Positions 16,189 to 25,017 of a stretch of DNA of 64,000 bases are shown piece by piece. The stretch is from Verrucomicrobiaceae bacterium (GTDB lineage: Bacteria; Verrucomicrobiota; Verrucomicrobiia; Verrucomicrobiales; Verrucomicrobiaceae), in assembly GCA_027486585.1 (NCBI GenBank), contig JAIXOU010000100.1, positions 186,001 through 250,000 on the forward strand. Reading direction: 5' to 3'. The notes under the pieces were generated by a model. That model was not told the origin of the DNA, ran no database searches, and saw nothing but the letters and a program-made list of their open reading frames with translations. The position numbers and the translations under genes were made by a program. Within the stretch, counting starts at the first letter, position 1, and each line of letters starts with the position of its first letter.

Positions 16189-16796
16189 TGTACAGAATCC
16201 GACTGACTATATTGATCGACTTGTACAACTCTACGACCTTCGCCGAAAAGCAGGCGACAAGCTTCTCTATTTGGCCGAACCCGTTGAGGATGCTAAGCAC
16301 AGGCCGCTCACGGGACTAGAGCTCGCCACACCCCATCCCCGCTCCACGTCCAAACCGACAAGCTCCTCTCAAAAGCCTTCTCCTAGCAGTCACCCTGGTA
16401 GAAACCCAATCCTCCTCCGCTTCTGCCCAGCATCTCCTGCGTGACTTTCCACCTCGCCGACTTCCCATCCACGCTCCCCGCATGAATCGCGTTCACGCAA
16501 ATGTTGAGAATGTCCCCGCCGCTAAGGCCCTTGGATAGCTCCGAGAGAACTCCGTAATCAGCCTGAACCCGATCAGGATTGGGGAGATGAAGGGCGAAGA
16601 GCTCCCTGCGCATGGAAGCGTCTGGAAGACGGAACTGCCGTCGTCACCACCCGCAACCATGGCATGGGTGAAAAGCTGCAAACCTTGCCAAAACGGATCA
16701 TTCCTGCTTTGATTCGGTGACTTCAAATCACCGAGCTCTTGCTCGCATTTTCTCAAAAATCTTATGATGGTTCTCTCTCAACAAACATTGTCCTCT
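16189..16796. other. Eroded intergenic region with an AAA-ATPase remnant
   Basis: About 600 bases between the kinase and the next secreted protein. Apart from the minus-strand AAA-ATPase fragment in the middle, I see no gene. A 7-bp inverted repeat (tcggtga / tcaccga, 16714-16734) lies 60 bases before the next coding start and could be a regulatory or terminator-like hairpin, though no T-run follows. Confidence 0.5.
16383..16613 (-). pseudogene. C-terminal fragment of an AAA+ ATPase
   Basis: A 76-codon minus-strand frame encodes the helical C-terminal lid of an AAA ATPase: RRELFALHLPNP, then LSELSKGLSGGDILNICVNA (the conserved 'GLSGGDI.N.C..A' sensor-2 region), then RWKVTQEMLGR. No Walker A or B is found upstream, where the frame is broken and composition is random. 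This is what remains of a deleted SpoVK-like AAA gene. It is probably not expressed. Confidence 0.6.
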
Positions 16797-18326
16797 ATGT
16801 TTCAGATGGCTCTTCGCCGCACGTTTGCGATTCTCTTCATAGGCAGTGTGATATGGAGTCCTGTGGCCTTTGCCGATGCCCCGACCGAGTGGCTTGTGGG
16901 ATTCGACAAGCAGTGGTCATCAGCAATTGGCCAGATCAAACCATCACCGGAAATACTCAAGATTATTGACTCTAGTAAGGGTGGCTTGTTTGCCGATATC
17001 GATTTGGCCGATGCCTGGCAAGACCGTGTGCTTGGCTTTCTTCAAAATGGCCTCATGTCCGGACGCAGCGCAAAAGTATTTCTCGCGCCTGGCATCGGGC
17101 TGCCTGCCAATCAAATGAATGACGGGCAATTCCAGGAAGCCACCAAGATTCTTGCTGATCTGAAAGGACTGCCTGGGGAGAAGATTCTCGCGTTTGTTGC
17201 TGACGTCAGTGAACAATGGGAACTTTGGACGACCGAATGCATTTATGCGAATGGCTACGGTGGTGGCATGGCACGGGTGGAGAAAACCAGTTATGGCTGG
17301 AGCTTCCCTGACCTCATGTTCGATGGCGAGAAAAAGCATCTCGAAGTCTTGCGCTTCTGGGATCTTGCGCTGAGCAACGATACCGCTGAAGACGTGAAGG
17401 GCCCCAAGGGCACTGAAATCATCGGGACTTTTGTGAAGCTCGTTCTCAACCGTAACATCGAGCCGAAAGCGACCACGACGATCTTCGCCACCCGACCAAA
17501 ACGCACCGATCAAGTATTGTTCATGCAAAACGAGTGCCGCCGATTCCTGAGCGCGCGCATCGTGAAAGCGATGCAGAAAGACAAGCTAATGCTCACCAAT
17601 CATTCCGGTTTTCGCTTTGCCAAATGGGGGACGAACTTCGACGAGACCGCGAAGTTGCTCATGCCCTTCCTTCTGCATGACGCCCCGGATTCATTCATTA
17701 GCAGCCGTCTCACGCCGGATATTCTCATGCTTTACAGCAAGCATTTGGCAACCACCGAAGCTGTCGCTAAAACCATCAAATCCGATCTATGGCCCTCTAT
17801 TCTCAAGTTTCAAGTGCAGCAGATCACCGATAACATGGCCGAGCGAATCGGCATTTCCATTGCGACTCATTCATTCACAGGCCGGCACGATATGCTGACC
17901 GATTTCATTGAGACCACAGGCATTCCTGTGGCACCAAACTTCGACTACTGGAGCTACGCAACGTCCGCTGGACGCTACACTGCGTGGTTCATCGACGACC
18001 AGTTCTACGCCATGGACATCGAACCCTTGAACGACACAGCCAAGCATATCGACGCGCTCATGGCCGACTTCACCAAACGTTACGGCGAATTCACTGACAA
18101 GCCTGGCAAACTTGGTAAAAGTCATTTCATCCATGAGGATGCCGACGGGGGCGCCCTCGTGATGTATGAACCCCGAGGTAACACCAAGGAATTAAAGCGC
18201 ATTTATCATTACTCGCTGAAGATGCGCCCCATGGTGAGCGCAAAACTTGCAGCACTGAAGGATGAAGCAGACAAGAAAGCTGCCGACGACAAGTCAGCGA
18301 CCGCGAAGAAAGCGTCGCAATTTTAG
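16797..18326 (+). CDS. Secreted protein of unknown function
   Basis: A protein of about 509 residues that I do not recognise. It opens with a signal peptide (FAILFIGSVIWSPVAFADA, cleavage after ADA). Starts at 16764, 16797 or 16806 are all in frame, and the last gives the most compact signal. The mature part is rich in aromatic residues and mixed alpha/beta, with segments such as LMFDGEKKHLEVLRFWDLAL and ATTTIFATRPKRTDQVLFMQ. It ends in a Lys/Ala-rich low-complexity tail (about 25 residues). There are no further membrane helices and no catalytic motif that I can name. It is flanked on both sides by gene remnants, so it may be part of an accessory block. Confidence 0.75.
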   Translation: MFQMALRRTFAILFIGSVIWSPVAFADAPTEWLVGFDKQWSSAIGQIKPSPEILKIIDSSKGGLFADIDLADAWQDRVLGFLQNGLMSGRSAKVFLAPGIGLPANQMNDGQFQEATKILADLKGLPGEKILAFVADVSEQWELWTTECIYANGYGGGMARVEKTSYGWSFPDLMFDGEKKHLEVLRFWDLALSNDTAEDVKGPKGTEIIGTFVKLVLNRNIEPKATTTIFATRPKRTDQVLFMQNECRRFLSARIVKAMQKDKLMLTNHSGFRFAKWGTNFDETAKLLMPFLLHDAPDSFISSRLTPDILMLYSKHLATTEAVAKTIKSDLWPSILKFQVQQITDNMAERIGISIATHSFTGRHDMLTDFIETTGIPVAPNFDYWSYATSAGRYTAWFIDDQFYAMDIEPLNDTAKHIDALMADFTKRYGEFTDKPGKLGKSHFIHEDADGGALVMYEPRGNTKELKRIYHYSLKMRPMVSAKLAALKDEADKKAADDKSATAKKASQF

Positions 18327-18374
18327 ATGCACGATTATCATTGTGCTAACAAGCGGCAATCAACGAATGCCTAG

Positions 18375-18692
18375 GCACCTCAAATCGCACGCGGGACCAT
18401 CCGGCCAACGGCCATCGGCAAGAAGAACTGGCTGTTTATTGGGGAAGCCGAAGCCGGCCAACGCAGTGCCATCCTCTTTACCCTCATCGAAGCCTGTCGT
18501 AGTCGAGGCATCGACCCGCAAACCTACCTGTGTGAAGTCCTCACCCGCTTGCCGACGCTAACCAACAAGCAAATCAAGGACATCACCCCAGAAGCTTGGG
18601 CTAAACTTCAAAAACCGACTATCAGCGGAAAGCGGCGTAGTCGTCAAAATCAAAAGACAAGCTCAGAACGATGGCACTCCGCGCACCGCTAA
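18375..18692 (+). pseudogene. IS66-family transposase C-terminal remnant
   Basis: About 105 codons open only at the 3' end of a former transposase. The translation holds the hallmark end of the IS66 DDE transposase: TIRPTAIGKKNWLFIGEAEA, then AILFTLIEACRSRGIDPQTY and LTRLPTLTNKQIKDITPEAW. A stop precedes it in frame and there is no start. No terminal repeats or other IS66 orfs remain, so the element is dead. The remnant abuts a decayed copy of the trm112-like gene, marking a rearrangement point. Confidence 0.85.
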
Positions 18693-18696
18693 CGTC

Positions 18697-18800
18697 CTTG
18701 GGTAGCTTTAAGTTTCGGGCAACAGGATGGGGATTCCTGCATCAATCGGAAACAAGGCGTGAGCCATCTTCTCGGGCTAGGGCCTTTATCTCAGGGGGCA
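18697..18800 (-). pseudogene. Decayed 3' fragment of the trm112-like gene
   Basis: About 100 bases match the 3' half of the trm112-like gene at 29.2 kb, including the shared cttgggtagctttaagYttc downstream of the stop and the codons for the 'DAGIPILLPE' end. By eye, identity is roughly 80-85% with a one-base insertion that shifts the frame. The 5' half is lost. It starts five bases after the IS66 remnant ends. Confidence 0.7.
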
Positions 18801-18833
18801 TGGTTTGATGATGGCTGGCATCAACCATGGCCC

Positions 18834-19502
18834 CTAGCTCGTTCTGTAGTGTGCAAAAAAATCCCTCCAGGTAGCATATTTTGGAATATGCGGCGCACTG
18901 CCTCTACGGCTTTTCAAATAGTCACGGGGCAGGCGGTCTGAATATCGGGCATCATTCTCGACTAGATCCAATAATTTGGTCTTGGACAAACCTAGCCCGG
19001 CGCAATCGAATTGGCTGATTCGAACATAGGGCCAGAAGCCGTGGCGAGTTAACAGGGTTTTATCCAGCAATTCTAAGAACTCATCAGGATGTTGATCCAT
19101 GTATTCTTGCTCCGCCAAAGTGAGTTTGATTTGGCTGGATCTAATGATGGAAGGACTGAGGAACGGGGGAGGTATAAGGGAATTCGGGTCTCTATGAGTG
19201 TACTCGCTCATACTGAACAAAAAGTGGGTGTATTCTGTGGAAAACGGGCCGTTTCGCCAGTAAGCCAGATAATCTTTGACTGGATGATTGGCCCAATCAG
19301 AGGCGATGGGGACATCGGCATTTATTCTCCCAGTGACATCGTTTTCCCAATTCTTTGAGCTGATGTAGAGTTGATTGATGCGCGCATCATTCAAAGCGGC
19401 CCTTTGAAACTTATGACGCAATTTGGTTACGTCGAGCCTCTTGAATGTAGCTAATTGACAGGAAGAAATGCAAAGCAGCAGAGCAATGGTGAAAAGCTTC
19501 AT
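18834..19502 (-). CDS. Lipoprotein of unknown function
   Basis: A 222-residue exported lipoprotein. The N-terminus MKLFTIALLLCISSC is a compact signal peptide with a lipobox ending in Cys15. The mature part is polar, rich in Tyr, Asp and Arg, and ends in a basic segment (RRGSAPHIPKYATWRDFFAH). I recognise no domain. It is followed, in the same orientation, by other small envelope proteins of unknown function, which suggests a lineage-specific cell-surface group. Confidence 0.65.
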   Translation of the reverse strand: MKLFTIALLLCISSCQLATFKRLDVTKLRHKFQRAALNDARINQLYISSKNWENDVTGRINADVPIASDWANHPVKDYLAYWRNGPFSTEYTHFLFSMSEYTHRDPNSLIPPPFLSPSIIRSSQIKLTLAEQEYMDQHPDEFLELLDKTLLTRHGFWPYVRISQFDCAGLGLSKTKLLDLVENDARYSDRLPRDYLKSRRGSAPHIPKYATWRDFFAHYRTS

Positions 19503-19538
19503 ATGAAAAGGTTAGGTGGTGAATTCGTCATCAAACCT

Positions 19539-20042
19539 TTACTTCTCGATGGATGGTTGCAGCAAGGTCTCGGGGACATTGCTCCAAAGGGTGACATCAC
19601 GACCCTCAATCTTAAGATCAACGCGATAGACCAGCGTCTGGCCTTTCAGTTTGGGCTCGAATCGTTGTCCCGTCGGTCCCACGAAAACAATCGCCTCCAC
19701 GGTCTCTTGCGGATGTTCAGCCAGGAAGCGTTCAGCGAAGCGCAGCTTATCGAGTTCTCCGTACTCGAAGACTCGCTTTGAGGCTACTCGGATACCCATC
19801 TCCTTCGAATCTGGTAAGCCCGGAAATTCAATGCCTGAGGCACCGAGAATAGCCTTTGGCGACGCATCGAAGACCTCTTCTGCTCCACCAGCTCTATACA
19901 CAAAACTCAAACCAGGATTCCTTTTCATTTCCAGAGTCCCCAACTGCACTCGAAACGACTGAAGAAGGGTTTCACCACCTTCACACGTGGCGACTAAAAC
20001 CAATCCAAGGAGAACGGCGAGAAAGTGGGTGGAACGGCTCAT
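19539..20042 (-). CDS. Small secreted protein of unknown function
   Basis: A 167-residue protein starting at the ATG at 20042, which begins with a signal peptide (MSRSTHFLAVLLGLVLVATC; a cysteine near the cleavage site could instead be a lipid anchor). The mature part is mixed alpha/beta with no known motif. A GTG two codons upstream is also possible. It is co-oriented with the lipoprotein and TonB_C genes around it. Confidence 0.6.
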   Translation of the reverse strand: MSRSTHFLAVLLGLVLVATCEGGETLLQSFRVQLGTLEMKRNPGLSFVYRAGGAEEVFDASPKAILGASGIEFPGLPDSKEMGIRVASKRVFEYGELDKLRFAERFLAEHPQETVEAIVFVGPTGQRFEPKLKGQTLVYRVDLKIEGRDVTLWSNVPETLLQPSIEK

Positions 20043-20125
20043 TGGCACAGCAGGGTTGGTTGAGTGATCTTTGATGATGCTTGGAATGAAGGGTTTCTCG
20101 TCTCAAAGGATCAAAAGCGCCGCCG

Positions 20126-20896
20126 TTATTTAAAGACCATTTTGACAGCCACGGGAAAAGCCTCCTTCTTGCCGTCCACCGTGCCAGGCTCGAACTGCCA
20201 GGTGTTCACTGCCTGGAGGATCGACTCCTGAATTATTTTGGGTGAATCACCCACAATCTGAACATCTCGAGCTCGTCCGAGTTCGTCGATGACAAAGGCT
20301 ATCCAGACAAACCCCTCAACTCTCTTTCCCTCAGGATAGTCGGGAAGCTTGCGTTGCAAAGTCTTTGGACCCGTCACATTCCTCCCCTCTCGGTAAATGG
20401 TCTCCAGCCTGCGGTATTCCACTGGAAAGAGCGCTTTTGTGATGGCGGCATGTGGTACGAAGGTAATGCCATCGTTCGCCTGATTTGCTTTAGCTGCATA
20501 TCCATCGTGGGGTGCGAAAGCGATCTTCATTTGCATCGGAAAAGTGGCGGGCCGGTCATTGACGGTGCCCGGTTTGAACTTCCATTGCTTCAGCGCTTTC
20601 AGGATGGACTCCTGGTAGGGGGCCGGTGCTTTGCCGACAATCTTGACTTCCTCCACATTCCCTTCTGGCCCGACCTTCATGACTGACCAGACATTGCCCG
20701 CGGCTACCATTGACGGGTAAACGGGTTTGACCGATTTCTTCACCTCCGGGTAAACCAGTGAGTGCCCAGCCTTCCTATGCCGATGGATCTCCGCGTCCAG
20801 CTCTGGAAACGCCTGTGCTGTGGGGTCTGTGGCACAGCTGGAGATGAGCCCAGAAAGGCAGATGAAACCAAGGGCCTGGTGGAAACAGTTTTTCAT
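20126..20896 (-). CDS. Lipoprotein with two TonB C-terminal-like domains
   Basis: A 256-residue protein. It begins with a signal ending in the lipobox LISSC and carries two TonB_C-type domains. The first runs from about residue 55 to 130 (KPVYPSMVAAGNVWSVMKVG, GNVEEVKIVGKAP, ILKALKQWKFKPG). The second, about 180-255, shows the same pattern (LPDYPEGKRVEGFVWIAFVI, ARDVQIVGDSP, ILQAVNTWQFEPG). Classic TonB has an N-terminal membrane helix and a Pro-rich spacer, which are missing here. It is therefore probably a periplasmic, lipid-anchored binding protein rather than an energy transducer. No ExbB/ExbD or receptor gene is adjacent. Confidence 0.85.
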   Translation of the reverse strand: MKNCFHQALGFICLSGLISSCATDPTAQAFPELDAEIHRHRKAGHSLVYPEVKKSVKPVYPSMVAAGNVWSVMKVGPEGNVEEVKIVGKAPAPYQESILKALKQWKFKPGTVNDRPATFPMQMKIAFAPHDGYAAKANQANDGITFVPHAAITKALFPVEYRRLETIYREGRNVTGPKTLQRKLPDYPEGKRVEGFVWIAFVIDELGRARDVQIVGDSPKIIQESILQAVNTWQFEPGTVDGKKEAFPVAVKMVFK

Positions 20897-21078
20897 ACGT
20901 TGCTTGAATTTATAACACCGCGCTATCCCATGATCAATCGCTCCCAGAGACTGAAGGAGGACCTGCCTGGGCAGGATTCAGAGCATGTAAAAAATGGAAC
21001 CATGCTATTTGAAACACCGGCCCCCGTTTAGTAGCTTCTCATAGCATCTGTCAAGCTGCACCCGTTCCATCAACATGT

Positions 21079-21993
21079 TTACGCTCTTTTGCGTTGTACT
21101 ATGGCTACACGAAAGCCTATCAAAGACCGCCAAAACATCGCTTTTTCGGCATAACGACAGGCAGATCGGCAGGTGAAAGCGTTTCCGTGCCAGGAGCCCC
21201 CGCGATACACACGGTAAAGCCATTCGCCAGTTCCCACGGGATCTGTTCCTCCAATGAGTTTGTCAGTTCGCACGTCCTCGCACCATTCATGGACATTTCC
21301 ATGCATGTCGTAGAGCCCCCAGTTGTTCGCGGGATAGCGGCGAACAGCACAAGCCTTCGCCAGTACCACTTCCTTGAGCGTCGCGGGTTGAAAAACATTC
21401 CTTGGGTCAATATTGGCCTGAAGGCTAGTCAACTTGTCGCCAAAGCAAAACGCAGTCTTTGTTCCGGCCCGACATGCGTACTCCCACTGTGCTTCAGTCG
21501 GTAGAGCAAAATTCCATCCCGAGGCTGGGCCTGCCACTCCGTTGAGTCTTGTGATGAACTGCTGAGCATCATCCCAGCTCACAAAATACATGGGATAGTC
21601 ATCTCCGATGCCATTAAGCACTCCAGCGTCGTTAGCTTTCTCAGCCTGTTGGGCGATGGTGGTGCCCATCAAGACGTGCCACTGTTCCTGCGTGACTTCC
21701 GTCTGCCCCATCCAGAAGCCTTTGCTGATGCGCACCTGCACTTGTTCTTCATCGCTCATTTGGCCGTCTTCACCTACCGGGCTGCCCATGGCAAAGCTTC
21801 CATGCGGGCAATATGAAAACTTCATGAGTACATCCCCCAGCAGCTTCACTTGGAAAACCTTACCTACTTCTCCTGCATCCAGAAGTTTGTCATTTGCGGC
21901 GATTTCACTGGCCGCGACTGCCGCAGGCTCAGCGGATAGGCGGCTCACAAAGTTCAAAGTCAGCAGGGTAAGAATGGTCGAGATTTTTATCAT
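21079..21993 (-). CDS. Exported SUMF1/FGE-like domain protein
   Basis: A 304-residue exported protein. The ATG at 21993 is chosen because it begins a signal peptide (MIKISTILTLLTLNFVSRLS). The body is one FGE-sulfatase-like domain: FAMGSPVGEDGQMSDEEQVQ, KGFWMGQTEVTQEQWHVLMG, LPTEAQWEYACRAGT, NWGLYDMHGNVHEWCEDV and RGGSWHGNAFTCRSACRY. The first catalytic cysteine of true formylglycine-generating enzymes is not in place (RGGSWHG). It is thus more like the large non-catalytic or sugar/nucleotide-binding members of the family. Its substrate or partner is unknown, and the gene has its own 5' region. Confidence 0.85.
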   Translation of the reverse strand: MIKISTILTLLTLNFVSRLSAEPAAVAASEIAANDKLLDAGEVGKVFQVKLLGDVLMKFSYCPHGSFAMGSPVGEDGQMSDEEQVQVRISKGFWMGQTEVTQEQWHVLMGTTIAQQAEKANDAGVLNGIGDDYPMYFVSWDDAQQFITRLNGVAGPASGWNFALPTEAQWEYACRAGTKTAFCFGDKLTSLQANIDPRNVFQPATLKEVVLAKACAVRRYPANNWGLYDMHGNVHEWCEDVRTDKLIGGTDPVGTGEWLYRVYRGGSWHGNAFTCRSACRYAEKAMFWRSLIGFRVAIVQRKRA

Positions 21994-22424
21994 TGGATCA
22001 AAGCTGGAAAGAAGGAAGATGTGGCAGACGGAATGAAGCATGGTACATCCTATTTTCCATCTGCATAAACGAGGTGAAAGTGGTCAGGTGTTTCATGTGG
22101 CGGAGCTCTCCTGACTAACTTGGCTGGTGAAGTGACGCGATGTTCCGCACGCCATGGATGATATGACACTGTTCGTGATTCGAGTTTGTAATCACAGGAT
22201 TCACAGGAATGGGTTCTGACCTGTAAATCATGTCTTTCTGTTTTCCTGTAGAATGGAGTATCCACTTGCTTGGTTGTCTCCGACTCATACGGCCAAAGTG
22301 ACTCTTCGTTCCACATCCCAAGACCGTGGATTGTCTGTTAAAAACAGGAATCTTGAAATATGAATCGCCGGTCCCCTTTCACTCCTTGAACAATTTGAAT
22401 CACCTGCCATCTCTCACCCCTTGC
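21994..22424. other. Divergent intergenic region
   Basis: About 430 bases between the divergent SUMF1-like and DUF1549 genes. No supported gene. It holds a short tandem repeat-like stretch (cacaggattcacagga, near 22194) and a T/C-rich stretch; the region must contain the promoters of both flanking genes but I cannot place them. Confidence 0.4.
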
Positions 22425-24806
22425 ATGAAAAGCCTCCTGGCGTGTTCAATGATCGTCACGTTTTGGCTTGGGACGATCGCCCGAGCCGATATCAACGTTT
22501 CTGCCGCCGCCGCTGAAATTGACGCGCTTTTGGCGAGGGATTGGGCGGCGAACCATTTGACGCCCAATGCCCCGGCGGATGACAGTGTTTTCGTGCGCCG
22601 CATCTATCTGGATGTGGTGGGCCGCATTCCCACCTCGCGTGAGGCTGAGGAGTTTCTGGCTTCCAAAGAAAAGAGAAGGCGGGCGGCACTGATCGACAAG
22701 CTCCTCGATTCCGAGGGCTATGTGCAGAACTACTTCCACTACTGGGCGGACGTGCTGCGTGTGCAATCCAAGGGCCAGCGGACAGGCCCCGCGTATGTTC
22801 ATTTCATCAAGGATGCCCTGCGCAGCAACAAGCCATACGACGTGTTCGTGCGTGAGATGGTCGCCGGAGATGGCCGGGCCTGGTCCGATGGGGCGATTGG
22901 CTACTACACCCGTGATCGTGGAATGCCTTTGGATAACATGGCCAGTACGCTGCGCGTCTTCCTGGGCACCCGCATCGAATGCGCCCAGTGCCACAATCAC
23001 CCCTTCGACAAGTGGACCCAGAGGCAGTTCTACGAGATGGCAGCCTTTACCTTTGGCGTGGAAATCAGAGACTCCGGTGGCAGTTTCACGGGCGGTATCA
23101 GCGACCTTTTGCGAGAGCAAGGCCTGGCCATTCGTGCCACGTTCAAACAGCCTGAATGGCCCAAAAACAGAATCACCCAGACCGAGCGCCTCGCTTTCTG
23201 GGCAGAGTCGGAGAAAGTGCAGCAGGCACGCCGAGCGGCGGAGGAGTACTTGCTCCAGGCGGATCGATTATTCAATCAGACCATGAGCGCTCCTCGTGTC
23301 ATCGGACGCTACCCCAAGGTGACCTTTGATGAGAAGCGCTTGCTCACTCTGCCACCGGATTACCAGTATGACGATGCGTTGCCAAAATCCGTCGTCAAAC
23401 CAGCTGCCGTCATGGGCCATGCCTCTTCTCCTCTGCCAGGGGAATCACGGGTCCAGGCCTACGCACGCTGGCTGGCGAATCCCGATAACGACCGCTTCAA
23501 CAAGGTCGTGGTCAATCGCCTGTGGAAAAAGGCCTTCGGCCTCGCCCTGATCGAGCCGCTCGACGATCTCACGGACACGACCGTGGCGGTGAATCCTGAA
23601 CTCTTGAGCCATCTTGAAAAGCTCATGGTCAGCCTGAAGTACGACATGAAGGCCTTTCTGCGCATCCTTTTCAACACCAGCACCTACCAGCGCCAGGCCT
23701 CCCATGAGGAGGTGGCACCCGGGACTGCCTACCACTTCACGGGCCCGCTGCTGCGCCGCCTGACCGCCGAGCAACTGTGGGACAGCTTTGTGACGCTGAT
23801 CAACCCGAATCCCGACATGCTAAACGCGGCCACCCACGAACTCTTGGAGCAGCGCAGGCTGGCTCTGGAAAAGGTCGCCGATCCGGCTGAAACGTTTAAG
23901 AGCATTCAAGTGGCCGCCAAGAGGTACCAGCAGCAGCCGGAAGGTCTGGAGGCCTTGCAGAAAAGGTTGGCGGAGGCCCGCGAGGAGGCCAAAAAATACC
24001 AATCCATCGCCGCCATAGCCACCGGACCTGAAAAAGAGGCTGCCTCTGCCCACGCGGCGGAGTGCCAGGCGAAAATCAAATCCATCAGCCGTGAGATCAC
24101 TGCGCTATACAGCCATGCACGCCGCACCGTCATGACGGAAGTGATCATTCCCGGCCAAAAAAAGCTGTTCGAGAAGGTCACCGGCAAGCCCTGGGAGCCC
24201 CTTGCTGATGAACCCAAGCGTGAGGTTCCGACTCAGGCCGCCCCCAATGCCGAAATGCAGGCAGCCGGTGCTGCCAACGGCGCACGCACCATGGCACCTG
24301 CGGATGGCAAGACCAAGCTGACCAAGGCCGAGGCCGCCGAAGCTGAGATCAAGGCCTGGAGCGAAGAGGCCACCTACTATGCCATCCCTCGGAGGCAGTG
24401 GCGCGACTACTTCCGTTCGCGGGCCCAGCAGTCCCGGCAGTGGTTGCGCGCTGCGGAAATCGAAAGCCCCGCCCCGCGCGGTCATTACCTGCGCGAATTT
24501 GGCCAGAGCGACCGTGAAATCATTGAGAACAGCAACAGTGACGCCTCCGTTCCCCAGGCACTGGCCTTGATGAATGGAGAGCTCCTGCCGCAGATCCTTC
24601 ACCGCTACAGCCAGCTCATGCTCACCGTGGGCAAGGCCCAGTCTGCCGACGAAAAAATCGACGCCGCTTACATGGCCGTGCTTTCCCGCCAGCCCACCGC
24701 CAGGGAAAAGGCCCTTTGCCTTCAAGCCCAGGCCAAGGGCCTCAGCACCCTGGAGGACCTGATCTACGCCCTGATCAACACCCAGCAGTTCATCTTCAAT
24801 CCGTAA
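22425..24806 (+). CDS. DUF1549/DUF1553 domain secreted protein
   Basis: A 793-residue exported protein. The ATG at 22425 starts a signal peptide (MKSLLACSMIVTFWLGTIAR... ADI); upstream in-frame starts would bury it. Residues about 25-225 form DUF1549 (DSVFVRRIYLDVVGRIPTSR and a CXXCH-like IECAQCHNHPFDKW). DUF1553 lies further on (ARWLANPDNDRFNKVVVNRL, then MKAFLRILFNTSTYQRQ). Between and after them are Ala/Glu/Lys-rich coiled segments. Such genes are amplified in Planctomycetes and Verrucomicrobia, usually with a DUF1501 partner and often with PSCyt1 domains. The partner is absent here. The biochemical function is not established; a role in periplasmic polysaccharide or sulfated-glycan use has been guessed for the family. 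Confidence 0.93.
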   Translation: MKSLLACSMIVTFWLGTIARADINVSAAAAEIDALLARDWAANHLTPNAPADDSVFVRRIYLDVVGRIPTSREAEEFLASKEKRRRAALIDKLLDSEGYVQNYFHYWADVLRVQSKGQRTGPAYVHFIKDALRSNKPYDVFVREMVAGDGRAWSDGAIGYYTRDRGMPLDNMASTLRVFLGTRIECAQCHNHPFDKWTQRQFYEMAAFTFGVEIRDSGGSFTGGISDLLREQGLAIRATFKQPEWPKNRITQTERLAFWAESEKVQQARRAAEEYLLQADRLFNQTMSAPRVIGRYPKVTFDEKRLLTLPPDYQYDDALPKSVVKPAAVMGHASSPLPGESRVQAYARWLANPDNDRFNKVVVNRLWKKAFGLALIEPLDDLTDTTVAVNPELLSHLEKLMVSLKYDMKAFLRILFNTSTYQRQASHEEVAPGTAYHFTGPLLRRLTAEQLWDSFVTLINPNPDMLNAATHELLEQRRLALEKVADPAETFKSIQVAAKRYQQQPEGLEALQKRLAEAREEAKKYQSIAAIATGPEKEAASAHAAECQAKIKSISREITALYSHARRTVMTEVIIPGQKKLFEKVTGKPWEPLADEPKREVPTQAAPNAEMQAAGAANGARTMAPADGKTKLTKAEAAEAEIKAWSEEATYYAIPRRQWRDYFRSRAQQSRQWLRAAEIESPAPRGHYLREFGQSDREIIENSNSDASVPQALALMNGELLPQILHRYSQLMLTVGKAQSADEKIDAAYMAVLSRQPTAREKALCLQAQAKGLSTLEDLIYALINTQQFIFNP

Positions 24807-24928
24807 GTGTCTGCCGTCGGCGTTCTCCCCTCGAGCCAAACCCTGCCAAGACTTTCCTGATCGGCTGAGACGTACGGCGGTAGGGGAATCAAGTCTGCGT
24901 CTCTTAGCGGGGCTTGGGAAAATGTTTG

Positions 24929-25017
24929 GAAATCTGCGCAAGTCTTGGAGGCGACCTGCATCTGCGATGTGAAGGGCGGCAAAAGCTGCCCGCTCAATCA
25001 CAAACACATCCACCACT
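24929..25017 (+). promoter_or_regulatory. Conserved 5' leader, copy A
   Basis: The 89 bases before this secreted-protein gene closely match those before the next one. Shared blocks are aatctgcgcaagt, gacctgcatc, tgaagggcggcaaa and the final acaNatccac just before the start codon. The gggcggc/gctgccc arms (24974-24991) can form a hairpin. It may be a promoter with leader, a structured RNA, or simply retained from gene duplication. Confidence 0.6.
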
